Below, in pieces: positions 34,260 through 45,600 of a DNA stretch of 64,000 nt. Below the pieces are notes generated by a model. It had not been told where the DNA came from. It saw only the letters and a program-made list of their open reading frames with translations, and made no database searches. How positions within the stretch are numbered: position 1 is the first letter of the stretch; each line of letters starts with the position of its first letter. This stretch comes from an uncultured Bacteroidota bacterium. Lineage in GTDB: Bacteria > Bacteroidota > Bacteroidia > UKL13-3. Made by a program: the position numbers and the translations under genes. The stretch covers positions 1 through 64,000 of the forward strand of contig CAISCU010000043.1 of assembly GCA_903883965.1 (NCBI GenBank), given 5' to 3'.

Positions 34260-36120
34260 TTTATTGCCCATTTTTGTCTTATTGCCGGTATTGGCTTTTT
34301 TACTGAGCCTATTCATTCCAGGAAAAGAAGAAGGTGCTTTGTCAAAAATTGCATTTACAATGGCGGGCCTTCATTTGCTTTTAACTATGGTTTTTATAGG
34401 GTTTTGGCTTGGAAATGGGGCGCCCACTTTGAATATCAAAGAAATTGTACTGTTCCAAAATGGAGATTACGAGTTTTTTATTGATTTGTATTTTGATGCA
34501 GTAACAGCCGTATACCTCTTTGTGGGTGCTGCTTTGTGTTTTTTAGTAACACTGTACAGTCGATATTATTTACACAGAGAAGAAGGATACAAGCGTTTTT
34601 TCAATACCATTCTTTTCTTTTACTCTGGTTATGTTTTAACTGTTATTGCCGGTAATTTAGAAACCTTGTTTATTGGTTGGGAAATTCTGGGCATTACTTC
34701 CTTTTTACTGATTGCTTTTTACAGAGATCGTTATTTACCAGTTAAGAATGCAGTAAAGGTTTTTTCAGTATACAGGATTGGTGATATTGGAATTATCTTA
34801 ACCATGTGGATGTGTCACCATTTGTTTCACGAAAACATCACTTTCCTTAAGTTGAGCAACCACGATGTTGTCAGTGAACACCTTCAAAGTCACTCATTTG
34901 TTGGTGTGTTCATTGCTGTAATGATTCTAATTGCTGCTTCCGTTAAGTCGGCACAATTGCCTTTTTCATCATGGTTACCAAGAGCCATGGAGGGCCCAAC
35001 GCCTTCTAGCGCTATTTTTTATGGGTCACTTTCTGTTCATATTGGTGTATTGTTACTGCTTAGAACTTATCCTATTTGGGAATATCAATATTCGGTGAGA
35101 ATTGCATTTGGTTTATTGGGGCTCGTTACTGCACTCATTGCTTCTGTAATTGCAAGGGTTCAATCTTCTATTAAAACGCAAATTGCTTACGCTTCAATAG
35201 CTCAAATTGGCCTTATATTTATTGAGGTTTCTTTTGGATTTACTCTCTTGGCCTTATACCATTTTGCAGGTAATGCATTTTTAAGAACCTATCAATTATT
35301 AATATCTCCTTCTGTTGTTACTTATAAAATAAGGGAACAATTTTACCATTTCAAGCCAAGAACCAAAACCATTGAAGATAGCTGGCCAAAAAGAATCGAG
35401 TACACGCTTTATACACTCAGTTTAAAAGAATGGAACCTCGACTCTATGATGTACAAATATTATTGGAACCCATTCAAATTTATTGGTAATAAATTAAATT
35501 TCTTGAACGCTAAAAACGCATTGTTATTTTTTATTCCAAGCTATTTATTGGCATTTAGTTTGTCTTTTTTTCAAAATGAAATTCCAACTTATGTCCACCA
35601 CTATTTGGCTGAAATTTTTGCTTTCATTGGCCTACTTCTTGTACTCAAAGCATTTACCGAAAGAAAAAACGCCCTCTTAAGTTGGATTTTAGTACTCATG
35701 AATCATTTATGGGTAGCGCTTGCTATTTCTTTCAATGAAAAATTTGACCTACATGAATACTTATTCTATTTGGGAGGAATTGTGGTTACTGGAGGGGTTG
35801 GTTTATGGGTACTATTACGCTCCGAAAAACTAGAAGGCAGCATTGGTTTGAACCAGTTTCACGGACATGCCAAAAAACACCCCATTCTTGCTCTTACCAT
35901 GTTAATAGCCTGTTTGGGTGTATCTGGTTTCCCCATTACACCAAGTTTTATTGGTGAAGACATTATTTTTAGCCATATCAAAGAAAACCAAATTGTTTTA
36001 GCTGTTATGGCTTCGTTTAGTTTCATTATTGATGGTATTGCACTCATCAGAATTTATGCGCGTGTGTTTTTGGGGCCACACACCAAATCGTTTGAAAACA
36101 TGCCCTATCGTTCATCTTAA
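34252..36120 (+). CDS. dabB: DabB-like proton/sodium-conducting membrane subunit
   Basis: A 622-residue, NuoL/MrpA-related membrane protein with about 15 spans. The antiporter core is visible: GWEILGITSFLLIAFYRDR, the lysine-bearing helix SVKSAQLPFSSWLPRAMEGPTP and YASIAQIGLIFIE. In DAB complexes this subunit supplies ion flow that powers DabA. The start lies within the last codons of dabA and has an unusually good ribosome site for this phylum, GGAGG at 34241-34245. A long hydrophilic loop (about residues 350-430) separates the core from the last helices, and the protein is somewhat longer than proteobacterial DabB. Confidence 0.9.
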   Translation: MDNLLPIFVLLPVLAFLLSLFIPGKEEGALSKIAFTMAGLHLLLTMVFIGFWLGNGAPTLNIKEIVLFQNGDYEFFIDLYFDAVTAVYLFVGAALCFLVTLYSRYYLHREEGYKRFFNTILFFYSGYVLTVIAGNLETLFIGWEILGITSFLLIAFYRDRYLPVKNAVKVFSVYRIGDIGIILTMWMCHHLFHENITFLKLSNHDVVSEHLQSHSFVGVFIAVMILIAASVKSAQLPFSSWLPRAMEGPTPSSAIFYGSLSVHIGVLLLLRTYPIWEYQYSVRIAFGLLGLVTALIASVIARVQSSIKTQIAYASIAQIGLIFIEVSFGFTLLALYHFAGNAFLRTYQLLISPSVVTYKIREQFYHFKPRTKTIEDSWPKRIEYTLYTLSLKEWNLDSMMYKYYWNPFKFIGNKLNFLNAKNALLFFIPSYLLAFSLSFFQNEIPTYVHHYLAEIFAFIGLLLVLKAFTERKNALLSWILVLMNHLWVALAISFNEKFDLHEYLFYLGGIVVTGGVGLWVLLRSEKLEGSIGLNQFHGHAKKHPILALTMLIACLGVSGFPITPSFIGEDIIFSHIKENQIVLAVMASFSFIIDGIALIRIYARVFLGPHTKSFENMPYRSS

Positions 36121-36132
36121 AATTTAATCATT

Positions 36133-37731
36133 ATGACAAATCAAAAAATATCAATTTCATATTTAAGCAATAGCCTAAAAACACATTGGAAGGCCGATTT
36201 AAGCGCTGGTTTTATTATCTCACTCATTGCATTGCCACTTTGCTTGGGTATTGCTATGGCAAGTGGTCTGCCTCCAATGGCTGGTTTAATAGCCGGAATT
36301 GTAGGTGGTCTTTTTTTAAGTTTAACAGGTGGGTCCTACCTTACCATCAACGGACCAGCAGCAGGATTAGCCGTAATTGTACTTACCAGCATTGAGGGCT
36401 TTAAACAATTAGCTCCAGCTGGTTTAACTCCTGAACAAATAGAACTTTTTGCTTACCAAAACACCCTTGCTGTTGGTTTGGCTTGTGGTGTTTTACAAAT
36501 TTTATTTGGCTTTGCTAAGGCTGGAATACTAAGTAGTTTTTTTCCTTCATCAGTAGTACACGGAATGCTTGCAGCTATTGGCATCATGATTTTTTCAAAG
36601 CAATTTCATGTGGCATTGGGTGTGAAACCCGAAGCAAAAGAAATGTTAGAAATCATAGCGGCAATTCCATCAAGTATCATGCACTTGAACCCGCATATAG
36701 CCATTATTTCATTGATTAGTTTAATCATTCTAATTGGTCATCCTCATGTTAAAAATAAATATATTAAACTCATTCCCGCACCTCTGGCTGTAATAATTAT
36801 TGCCATTCCTTTGGGACATTATTTTAACCTAGAGTCTGAAACCAAATACTTGGTATCTGTACCTGAACGTATTTCAGATGGAATAGTTCTGCCCGATTTT
36901 AGTAATATTTTCACTCCGTTTGCCATTCAAATGATTGTCACCTATTCTTTGGTAGCAAGTTTGGAATCTTTGTTAACAGCCGCTGCAATAGACCGTTTAG
37001 ACCCAGAAAAACGAACATCTGATTTTAATAGAGAGTTGTTTTCAAAAGGAGCTGGCAATATTTTATCAAGCTTTTTAGGTGGCTTGCCAATCATTGCTGA
37101 AGTTGTTAGAAGCTCGGCCAATATTAACAACGGTGCTAAGTCTCCCTGGGCAAATTTCTTTCACGGATTGTTTCTGTTGATTTTTGTGGTGTTCTTAGGT
37201 GGTATTATTCATCAAATTCCGCTTTCGGCTCTAGCAGCTATGCTAATGGTTACTGGTTACCGATTGGCTTCGCCTCAATCATTTATCCAGACTTACCGAA
37301 TTGGCAAAGAACAATTAGCTATTTTTATTGCAACCATCATTTTTACCATTGCTGTTGATTTGTTGGTGGGTATTCTTGCTGGAATTGTAATTAAATTATT
37401 GATCCATGTTTTCAATGGTTTACCAATTAAAAGTATTTTCAAGCCCTTCTTAACCATCAACAAAACCAATGACGATACTTACCGAGTAGAGGTTTTATAT
37501 TCTGCTGTTTTTAGCAACTTTATTGGATTCAAAAAACAATTGATGAGCCTACCAAAGGGCAAAAACATTGAGATCAATTTTGAAAACGCAATGTTGGTTG
37601 ATCACTCAGTAATGGAAAACCTACAAGAAATTAAAATCAAATATGAGGAAGCGGGTGGATCGTTTAAAATTATTGGACTAGAAAACCACAAAAGCCTTTC
37701 TCCATACAAATCCTCTGGAAGAAAAAAATAA
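36133..37731 (+). CDS. SulP/SLC26-family anion transporter with STAS domain, probable bicarbonate carrier
   Basis: A 532-residue SulP protein. The transmembrane core begins LSAGFIISLIALPLCLGIAMASG and holds the family stretch INGPAAGLAVIV; the cytoplasmic C-terminus is a short STAS domain with the conserved LVDHSVMENL. SulP carriers move sulfate, bicarbonate or other anions, usually with Na+ or H+. Position 12 bp after dabB and before a porin gene argues for bicarbonate here, as for cyanobacterial BicA; substrate is inferred from context. Confidence 0.88.
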   Translation: MTNQKISISYLSNSLKTHWKADLSAGFIISLIALPLCLGIAMASGLPPMAGLIAGIVGGLFLSLTGGSYLTINGPAAGLAVIVLTSIEGFKQLAPAGLTPEQIELFAYQNTLAVGLACGVLQILFGFAKAGILSSFFPSSVVHGMLAAIGIMIFSKQFHVALGVKPEAKEMLEIIAAIPSSIMHLNPHIAIISLISLIILIGHPHVKNKYIKLIPAPLAVIIIAIPLGHYFNLESETKYLVSVPERISDGIVLPDFSNIFTPFAIQMIVTYSLVASLESLLTAAAIDRLDPEKRTSDFNRELFSKGAGNILSSFLGGLPIIAEVVRSSANINNGAKSPWANFFHGLFLLIFVVFLGGIIHQIPLSALAAMLMVTGYRLASPQSFIQTYRIGKEQLAIFIATIIFTIAVDLLVGILAGIVIKLLIHVFNGLPIKSIFKPFLTINKTNDDTYRVEVLYSAVFSNFIGFKKQLMSLPKGKNIEINFENAMLVDHSVMENLQEIKIKYEEAGGSFKIIGLENHKSLSPYKSSGRKK

Positions 37732-37735
37732 GCTG

Positions 37736-39043
37736 ATGAGAAAATTATTTTTATGCTACTTATTGGTATTGGGGTTTGGGCAAATGGGGTTTGGGCAAAA
37801 CAAAAATACCGATGAGTTAAAATTCAACCTTAACGAAAGTGCTTCAAATTACCTAAAGCTAAACATTACCACACAAATGTGGCTGAGGTATGGAGAAAAC
37901 AATCCAGGAAGCTTACAAAATAATCAACCCGTAGAAAACAACTTTGATGTTGGAATCAGACGCACAAGGCTTCAGCTTTTTGGTATGATCAACGAAAAAA
38001 CATTTCTCTACACACAAATGGGAATCAATAATTTTGGCGTAAACAGTAGTAGAAAACCTGGCCTGTTTTTTCATGACATTGTTGGTGAGTATCACTTAAG
38101 TAAGTGCTCTTTACACTTGGGAATGGGGTTGAGTGGCTGGGGAGGATTATCCAGATTCTCCTCTCCTGCAGTTTCAAGTATCATGGGAACAGATGCACCA
38201 TTGTTTTTACAAACTACCAACGATGTATCTGATCAGTTTTTAAGAAAACTAGGCATTTACGCAAAAGGTAAAATGGGTAAATTAGATTACCGCCTTATGC
38301 TCAGCTCTCCAATGACAATTAAATACGCAACTGGAGTTAATGTAATTAGCACCCAATCAGATTTTTCTTTAAAACCAGCCTCTGTGCAAAGTAGTGGCTA
38401 TATAATGTACCAGGTATTAGATGAAGAAAGCAACCTCACACCTTATACTATTGGAACTTATTTGGGTAAAAAACGGGTGTTAAATTTTGGTACTGGATTT
38501 CAATTCCAAAAAAACGCCATGTGGCATTTGTCTGATACTACTAAAAAAGACACCCTATCTGAACCATTATTAAATATTGCAGTTGATGCATTTTATGATG
38601 CACCTTTGGGTAAATCTGGAGCAGCAATCAGTTTGTATGCAGCATATGTAAAAACCAATTTTGGCAAAAACTACTTGAGAAACAATGCAGCCATGAATTT
38701 GTCGGATGCCGTGTTGACTGGAAGTAACAACGGAAGTGGTCCAGGAACAGCATGTCCAATGTATGGAACCGGAAATGTGTTCTATTTACAAGGAGGGTAT
38801 CTGCTTCCCAATCAAAACAATTATGGTTTTAGATTAATGCCTTATTTCACACTCATGCACGCACAGTACGATAAATTAAATGAAGCAACGAATGTATTTG
38901 ATTTAGGTTTGAATGTATTTTTAAAAGAACACAAAACCAAAGTGTCTTTCAATTACCAAAACAGGCCAGTATACAACAACTCAAATTGGAAGGTCCAAGA
39001 GCGCCTTGGACTTTTTACCATGCAGCTGCAACTAGCTATTTAA
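37736..39043 (+). CDS. Outer-membrane porin-like beta-barrel protein
   Basis: A 435-residue protein with a signal peptide (LFLCYLLVLGFGQMGFGQ) and alternating, aromatic-ended strands such as NYLKLNITTQMWLRYG, GIRRTRLQLFGMIN and KTKVSFNYQNRP, as in the phosphate-selective porin OprO/P superfamily. The start is 4 bp after the SulP stop, so it ends the operon and likely lets the transported anion cross the outer membrane. It is convergent with metG with only 2 bp between stops and no terminator seen. Confidence 0.75.
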   Translation: MRKLFLCYLLVLGFGQMGFGQNKNTDELKFNLNESASNYLKLNITTQMWLRYGENNPGSLQNNQPVENNFDVGIRRTRLQLFGMINEKTFLYTQMGINNFGVNSSRKPGLFFHDIVGEYHLSKCSLHLGMGLSGWGGLSRFSSPAVSSIMGTDAPLFLQTTNDVSDQFLRKLGIYAKGKMGKLDYRLMLSSPMTIKYATGVNVISTQSDFSLKPASVQSSGYIMYQVLDEESNLTPYTIGTYLGKKRVLNFGTGFQFQKNAMWHLSDTTKKDTLSEPLLNIAVDAFYDAPLGKSGAAISLYAAYVKTNFGKNYLRNNAAMNLSDAVLTGSNNGSGPGTACPMYGTGNVFYLQGGYLLPNQNNYGFRLMPYFTLMHAQYDKLNEATNVFDLGLNVFLKEHKTKVSFNYQNRPVYNNSNWKVQERLGLFTMQLQLAI

Positions 39044-39045
39044 AT

Positions 39046-41118
39046 TTATTTAATCTCTGAGCCGGGTTCTATTCCCTGCTCAGGGATGATACTAACTAGT
39101 TTGTTTTTTCCATCACCCGCCATTAACAACATCCCTTGAGATTCAACCCCTCTAATTTTGCGTGGAGCCAAATTTACAATTACAGCAACATGCTTACCAA
39201 GCATCATTTCGGGTGTGTAGAATTCAGCAATTCCAGATAAAATTGTTCTTTCTTCAAAACCCAAATCAACCTGCAGTTTCAGTAGTTTATCCGCTTTGGG
39301 AACTCTTTCAGCTGCTGTTACCAACCCAACCCTTAAATCAATTTTACTAAAATCGTCAAAACTAATTTCAGGTTTAACAGCACTCTGTTCAGGTGTAACT
39401 ACTGGAACTTGAGTTCTTTTTTGATTGAGTTTTTGTATTTGTACTTCTACCAATTCGTCTTCTATGGGTTTGAATAAAATTTCTACATTTCCAAGAGCAC
39501 TACCTGGCAATACAATATGATGTGCATTTAAACCGTTCCAAGAAAGATCATTAACGCCAAACATAGCTGCCAACTTTTGAGCTGTTTTAGGTAAAAAAAC
39601 CTGGGCTGAAATAGCCAACTTAGCACACAATTGAACAGCATCAAACAATATTGTTTTTACTGTTTCTGGATCGGTTTTGATAAGTTTCCAGGGCTCTGTT
39701 TCTGCTAAAAATTTATTACCTGCCCTAGCAATATTCATCCAATCTGCTTGCGCATCTCTAATTTTAACCAGATTAAGGTTGTTCTCCATGTTTGTCAACG
39801 ACTCATTTACATCTGTTGTAAGCGTCTGTTTTGCTTTTAAATACAGCTCGTTGGTACATGCATTTGGGGTGGGCACATTGCCCTCATAAAATTTCTGACA
39901 CAAAACAGCTACACGGTTTACAAAGTTACCAAAAATGCTTACCAATTCACTATTTACACGTGTTTGGTAATCTTTCCAAGTAAACTCAGAATCTTTGGTT
40001 TCTGGAGAAATGGAAGTTAAAACGTAGCGTAACTCGTCTTGTCTGTCTGGCAAATCAGTTAAATATTCATGTAGCCAAACTGCCCAGTTTTTACTGGTAG
40101 AAATTTTATCGCCCTCTAAATTAAGAAACTCATTTGCAGGAATATTTTCGGGTAGATTAAAGTTCCCATGTGTCATCAACATCATAGGAAATATGATTGC
40201 ATGAAATACGATGTTATCCTTGCCAATGAAATGGATCAATGCCGTTTCGTCATTGTTCCAATAACTTTCCATTTCATCTAGTCTACCTTCTTGTTTGAGG
40301 TATTCTTTAGTTGCGCTGATGTAACCAATTGGCGCATCAAACCAAACATACAAAACTTTTCCATCGGCATCTGGCAATGGAACTGGCACCCCCCAATCCA
40401 AATCCCTGGTCATGGCTCTTGGTTGAAGGCCTTCACTGAGCCAACTATTGCATTGACCCTTGATATTGCTTTTCCAAGTATCAATCCTTTCGATGTAATT
40501 TTTAAATTCTGCAGATTCTTGAATGGCGCCCATTGGCAAAAACCAGTTTTTAGTTTCTTTTAAAACCGGTTTGTTTCCACTTAAGGTTGATGTTGGATTG
40601 ATCAACTCAGTGGCATTTAATGTGGTGCCACATTTTTCACACTGGTCTCCGTATGCACCAGCACTAGCGCACTTAGGACAGGTTCCAGTAATATACCTGT
40701 CGGCTAAAAATTGCTGTGCGGACTCGTCGTAGAATTGTGAGGTGATTTCTTCTTTAAATACCCCTTTATCATATAGTTTTTTAAAAAATGCTTGAGCGGT
40801 TTCCTTGTGGGTTTCAGAACTGGTTCTTCCGTAGTATGAAAAATCAATTCCAAAATCTGCGAAGGCTTGCTTCATAATTTGATGGTATTTATCTACTACC
40901 TGTTGGGGGCTAATAGATTCTTTTTTTGCTTTAATGGTAATGGGCACACCATGTTCATCACTTCCACATATAAAAAGAACATCTTTTCCTTTGGCTTTGA
41001 GGTATCGAACATAAATATCTGCAGGCAAATAACATCCAGCAAGGTGTCCAATGTGAACTGGGCCGTTTGCATAAGGTAAAGCTGCAGTAATCAGGTATTT
41101 GTTGAACGCTTTGGTCAT
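39046..41118 (-). CDS. metG: Methionyl-tRNA synthetase
   Basis: A class I aminoacyl-tRNA synthetase that charges tRNA-Met. The HIGH motif is in GPVHIGHLAG near residue 20, two zinc knuckles read CPKC and CEKC, the KMSKS loop is the variant KISTS, and the C-terminus has the EMAP/Trbp111-like tRNA-binding domain (FSKIDLRVG, KADKLLKLQVDLG). 690 residues is normal for the two-domain form. ATG 41118 is chosen; the longer frame would need a TTG inside a TATTTTTG element (minus, 41125-41132), which if used would give an almost leaderless mRNA. Confidence 0.96.
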   Translation of the reverse strand: MTKAFNKYLITAALPYANGPVHIGHLAGCYLPADIYVRYLKAKGKDVLFICGSDEHGVPITIKAKKESISPQQVVDKYHQIMKQAFADFGIDFSYYGRTSSETHKETAQAFFKKLYDKGVFKEEITSQFYDESAQQFLADRYITGTCPKCASAGAYGDQCEKCGTTLNATELINPTSTLSGNKPVLKETKNWFLPMGAIQESAEFKNYIERIDTWKSNIKGQCNSWLSEGLQPRAMTRDLDWGVPVPLPDADGKVLYVWFDAPIGYISATKEYLKQEGRLDEMESYWNNDETALIHFIGKDNIVFHAIIFPMMLMTHGNFNLPENIPANEFLNLEGDKISTSKNWAVWLHEYLTDLPDRQDELRYVLTSISPETKDSEFTWKDYQTRVNSELVSIFGNFVNRVAVLCQKFYEGNVPTPNACTNELYLKAKQTLTTDVNESLTNMENNLNLVKIRDAQADWMNIARAGNKFLAETEPWKLIKTDPETVKTILFDAVQLCAKLAISAQVFLPKTAQKLAAMFGVNDLSWNGLNAHHIVLPGSALGNVEILFKPIEDELVEVQIQKLNQKRTQVPVVTPEQSAVKPEISFDDFSKIDLRVGLVTAAERVPKADKLLKLQVDLGFEERTILSGIAEFYTPEMMLGKHVAVIVNLAPRKIRGVESQGMLLMAGDGKNKLVSIIPEQGIEPGSEIK

Positions 41119-41176
41119 AAGCTTCAAAAATAATCAGAATCCTTATAAAATTAGCAAATGAGCAGAATAAAGCCGC

Positions 41177-42415
41177 CTATGCGTTTTGAGAGAGATTTGC
41201 AGCTGCAGTTCCAGCAATGTAACCGGTAGTCCATGCTGCTTGAAAATTAAAACCACCTGTTACCCCATCTATATCAATCACCTCACCAGCAAAATACAAG
41301 CCTTTAACCTTTTTGCTTTCCATCGTTTTAAAGTTGATGTCTGACCTAGCAATACCCCCACACGTAACAAACTCTTCTTTAAAAGTAGTTTTTCCTTCAG
41401 CCCAATACCTATCATACAAGACCGAGATTATAAACTTGTTTAATGCTTCCTTTGAAACCTCTTGCCAACTGGCATTTTCTTGAATACCAGACTTGTTTAA
41501 CAAATAAACTAATAGCCTTTTAGGAAGTTGAAAGGGTAAGCTGCCTTGCATTTGCCTAGATGGGTTGGCCGCTTTCAAATTCATCAATTCTTGCCTAAGT
41601 GAATCTTCTGATTTGCCCTGCAACCATTTTATTTCCAATTCAAAGCAATATGCTTTTTCAGCTAAAAAACGAGCTGCAAATGCAGAACTTTTTAAAACAG
41701 CAGGCCCACTCAAACCCCAATGCGTAATTAAAATAGGGCCGAAAGTTTCTATTTTGGTTCCTATGATTTTCAACTGAACGGGGTCCATACTGATACCACT
41801 CAAAGCGCGTAAATCTTGGTCTTTGATATTAAAGGTAAACAAAGACGGAACAGGAGCTATAATTTCGTGTCCAAGGTCTTTCAACCAAGTCAAGCCTGTC
41901 TCTTTTGGAGAACCACCACTGGCAACTACAACCTTATTTGCAACTAAAAGTTGGTTATTAGAAAGCTGAATTTCAAACAATCCATCAACTTGTTTCGATA
42001 TTGAAACAACACTGCTATTTAACATTACCCGAACACCAGCCCTTTGTGCAGCTCTTTCTAACGCATCAATTATTGTTTGGGAATTATTTGATTGTGGAAA
42101 AACCCGGTTGTCTGGCTCTATTTTTAATGCAACACCCCTCTCTTCAAACCAATTCATGGTATCTTTGGGTTGAAACCGACTAAATGCTCCCCTCAGTTCT
42201 TTTTCGCCCCTTGGATAATTTAAGCTCAAGGTTTTGGGTTCAAAACAAGCATTCGTAACATTACACCTTCCACCCCCAGAAACACTTACTTTTTGGAGGG
42301 TTTTACTAGTCTTTTCTATGATAAAAACCTCGTTATCAGGATTAGCCTCTGCACATGTTATGGCAGAAAAATAACCGGCTGCACCAGCACCTATAACTAC
42401 AACTTTATTGTTCAA
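41177..42415 (-). CDS. HI0933/BaiN-family flavoprotein
   Basis: A 412-residue FAD protein. Motifs are VIGAGAAGYFSAITCAE, the family signature VSGGGRCNVTN, and the C-terminal GLYFAGEVIDIDGVTGGFNFQ with AWTTGYIAG. Family members are annotated as NAD(P)/FAD-dependent or aminoacetone oxidases; the BaiN name comes from a gut bile-acid enzyme, but the general substrate is unclear. It ends 58 bp before metG on the same strand and is divergent from the DUF2723 gene. Confidence 0.88.
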   Translation of the reverse strand: MNNKVVVIGAGAAGYFSAITCAEANPDNEVFIIEKTSKTLQKVSVSGGGRCNVTNACFEPKTLSLNYPRGEKELRGAFSRFQPKDTMNWFEERGVALKIEPDNRVFPQSNNSQTIIDALERAAQRAGVRVMLNSSVVSISKQVDGLFEIQLSNNQLLVANKVVVASGGSPKETGLTWLKDLGHEIIAPVPSLFTFNIKDQDLRALSGISMDPVQLKIIGTKIETFGPILITHWGLSGPAVLKSSAFAARFLAEKAYCFELEIKWLQGKSEDSLRQELMNLKAANPSRQMQGSLPFQLPKRLLVYLLNKSGIQENASWQEVSKEALNKFIISVLYDRYWAEGKTTFKEEFVTCGGIARSDINFKTMESKKVKGLYFAGEVIDIDGVTGGFNFQAAWTTGYIAGTAAANLSQNA

Positions 42416-42638
42416 TTTTGCTTTTTGAATTTAATGCTTACAAAGAAAGCTGTTTACAAGGTGTATTCAAACTCAAACAAACCATTTCAAATGTGAAATA
42501 AATAGCGGCATTTAATAGAATCTACTATTTGTCTACTCGTTTAAAATATTTATGTTTGCTTTGGTGTCCACAAATCTTTTGGGTGAAATACTTGAAGCAC
42601 TTTGGGTGTCGTTCGAATTTGTAATTTAATTATGCATA

Positions 42639-45600
42639 ATGAATAAATATTCTTTTTTTAACAACCTATTGGGATGGCTCTTATTTGCTGTTTCACTAGC
42701 AACTTACACACTTACACTTGAGCCTACAGTTAGTTTTTGGGACTGTGGTGAGTTTATTTCAGCATCATACAGACTTCAAATTTGTCACCCTCCAGGAGCT
42801 CCATTGTTTTTGATGATTGGTCGTTTGTTCTCATTAATGGCTGGAGCAGATGTGTCAAAAGTTGCATTTTGGGTAAACATGGTATCGGCAGTAACCAGTG
42901 CACTTACTGTCATGTTCATGTTTTGGACCATCACCCATTTGGCTAAAAAAATATTGGTTAAAAATAGCAGCCAAGAGAGCTGGCAATCAATTGCTATTTT
43001 GTTTGCTGGGATTGTTGGAGCACTCACTCTAAATTTTTCAGATACCTTTTGGTTTTCAGCGGTTGAGGCTGAGGTTTACGCCTCATCAAGCTTTTTCACT
43101 ACACTTACTTTTTGGTGTATTTTAAAGTGGGAAAACGTCTCTCACGAGCAGGGTTCAAATCGTTGGTTGGTGTTAATTGCTTATTTAATTGGATTGGCAA
43201 TTGGCGTCCATTTGTTGAACTTATTGGTTATTCCAGCCATCGTATATGTGGTATATTTTAAACAAAATAAATTTCAAACAGCAGGCTTTTTAAAAGCAAC
43301 AGCTGTGGCGGTATTGGCAATTGGTATAGTACAATTTGGTATTATTCCGGGGCTTCCTGGTATTGCAACCAAACTCGACTATTTGTTGGTTAATTCAATG
43401 GGCTTAAGTTATAACAGCGGAGCATTATTGATGGTTGCGCTAATTGTTACCCTTTGCGCTGCTGCCCTTTCTTATACCCATAGCAAAAATGCGCTTAGTT
43501 TGTATATTGCCATTGGCGCTTATTTGGCTTTGGCGCTATCTACACTCATTATCAATGCAAGCATAGCAGGTATTTTATTCTGGGCAATACTTACATTTAG
43601 CATTTACTTTTTTGTTTTCAAAAGAGAGGCGTCCATGCAATTTGTCAATACCCTTGTATTGTGTTTCTCATTTGTGGTGATCGGTTATTCTTCTTACAGC
43701 ATGATTATCATTCGTTCGTTGGACAATCCTCCAATTGACATGAATGATCCAGAACAACCATTTTCATTGTTGAGTTATTTAAACCGCGAACAGTATGGCG
43801 AAAACCCATTGGTTTATGGTCAATACTTTTATGCAAAAGTAATTGATATTAAAAAGGGTCCTATGCAATACGCAAAAGGATCAGACGGAAAATATGTTGA
43901 AACTGGCGAAAAACTAGAGCGTGTTTACGATCCTAAAGACTGTACTATTTTTCCTAGAATGTGGGCCGATAGAGCCGATTACGTAGCTGCATACCGCGAA
44001 TGGGAAAAAATGCCTGGTGAGAAAAAAGCAACATTTAGTAAAAACGTTCACTTCTTATTTAGTTACCAATTGGGCTTTATGTATTGGAGGTATTTCTTTT
44101 GGAATTTTATAGGCAGACAAAATGACGAACAAGGTTATGGAGATGTTCTAAGAGGAAATTGGCTTTCTGGAATTAAGTTTATCGATGAAAGCATGCTAGG
44201 GCCAATCTCACAGGCTCCAGATAGTATTAAAAACAACAAAGCGCACAACACCTACTTCTTTTTACCTTTAATTTTGGGGATCATTGGATTGGTTTACCAC
44301 TTCAAAAAAGCAAAAGAAGATGCAATTGTTGTATCCACCTTGTTCTTGTTTACGGGTTTCTTTATTATTCTTTATTTAAACTTTCCTGCTCACCAGCCAA
44401 GAGAAAGAGATTATGCTTACGTGGGTTCTTACCAAACATTTATGATTTGGATAGGGCTTGGTGTATTGGCTTTGGTGGAATGGTTTGGTAAACGAATGAA
44501 TAAAAATGTGGCAGCAGCAGGAGCTGGAATATTAGCTGTTGCAGCTGTTCCAGTTCTAATGGGGACCCAAAACTGGGACGACCACAACCGCTCAAACAGG
44601 TATACTGCGCTTCATTTTGCAGAAGACTATTTAAATTCTTGTGACAAAGATGCCATCTTATTTACCAATGGCGATAACGATACTTATCCATTGTGGTATG
44701 CTCAAAATGTAGAAGGCATACGTTCAGATGTAAGGGTCATTAATTTAAGTTTATTGAATACCGATTGGTATGCAGATGGGCTCAAAAGGCCTGCCTATGG
44801 TAGCCTTCCGGTTAACTTTAGCATGACTCCAGATAAATACAAACAGGGCACTAGAGATTATGTAGTTTACTACGAAAATCCAGAATTGGCTCAACGCTAC
44901 GGCATCAATAACACAGATTTCTACAACCTTTCCAATATCATTAGCTTTATGAGTGATGACAACGACCCAATGGGTGCTGTTCAAACTCAAGGTGGAGAAT
45001 CATTAAGGTATTATCCAACTAAAAAGTTCTTTTTAAAGGTTGATAAAAATGCTTGCTTAAAAAATGGGGTAGTTAAACCAGAAGATGCGCCTTTAATGGT
45101 AGACAGCATCAAGTGGGAAATAGGAAACCAAACCCTCATGAAGGCCGACTTAATTTTATTAGATATCATTGCTAGCAACATCAATACCAGACCCATTTAC
45201 TGGGCAATAACTACTGGTAGCGACGTGTATTTGAATTTACAACCCTATTTCCAATTGGAGGGTTTAACTTATCGTTTGGTGCCTGTTCTCAACACTTTTA
45301 CGCAAGACGGAAATACCGGACGAATCAATACCAATATTTTGTATGACCATTTAATGAATAAATTTAAGTGGGGCAATATGGAAGCAGAAGGCGTTTACCT
45401 TGATGAAACCATTTTAAGACAAACCAAAAACTTTAGAAACATCTTCTTCAGATTGTCTGAAGCACTCACAATGGAAGGCAAAAAAGATTCAGCTGTAAAA
45501 GTAATTGATTACTGCTTAAAAGTACTTCCAAAAGACCAAGTACAATATGATGTTTTTGTGGTGAGATTAATTGAGGCCTATTACGCTGCTGGCGCTAAAG

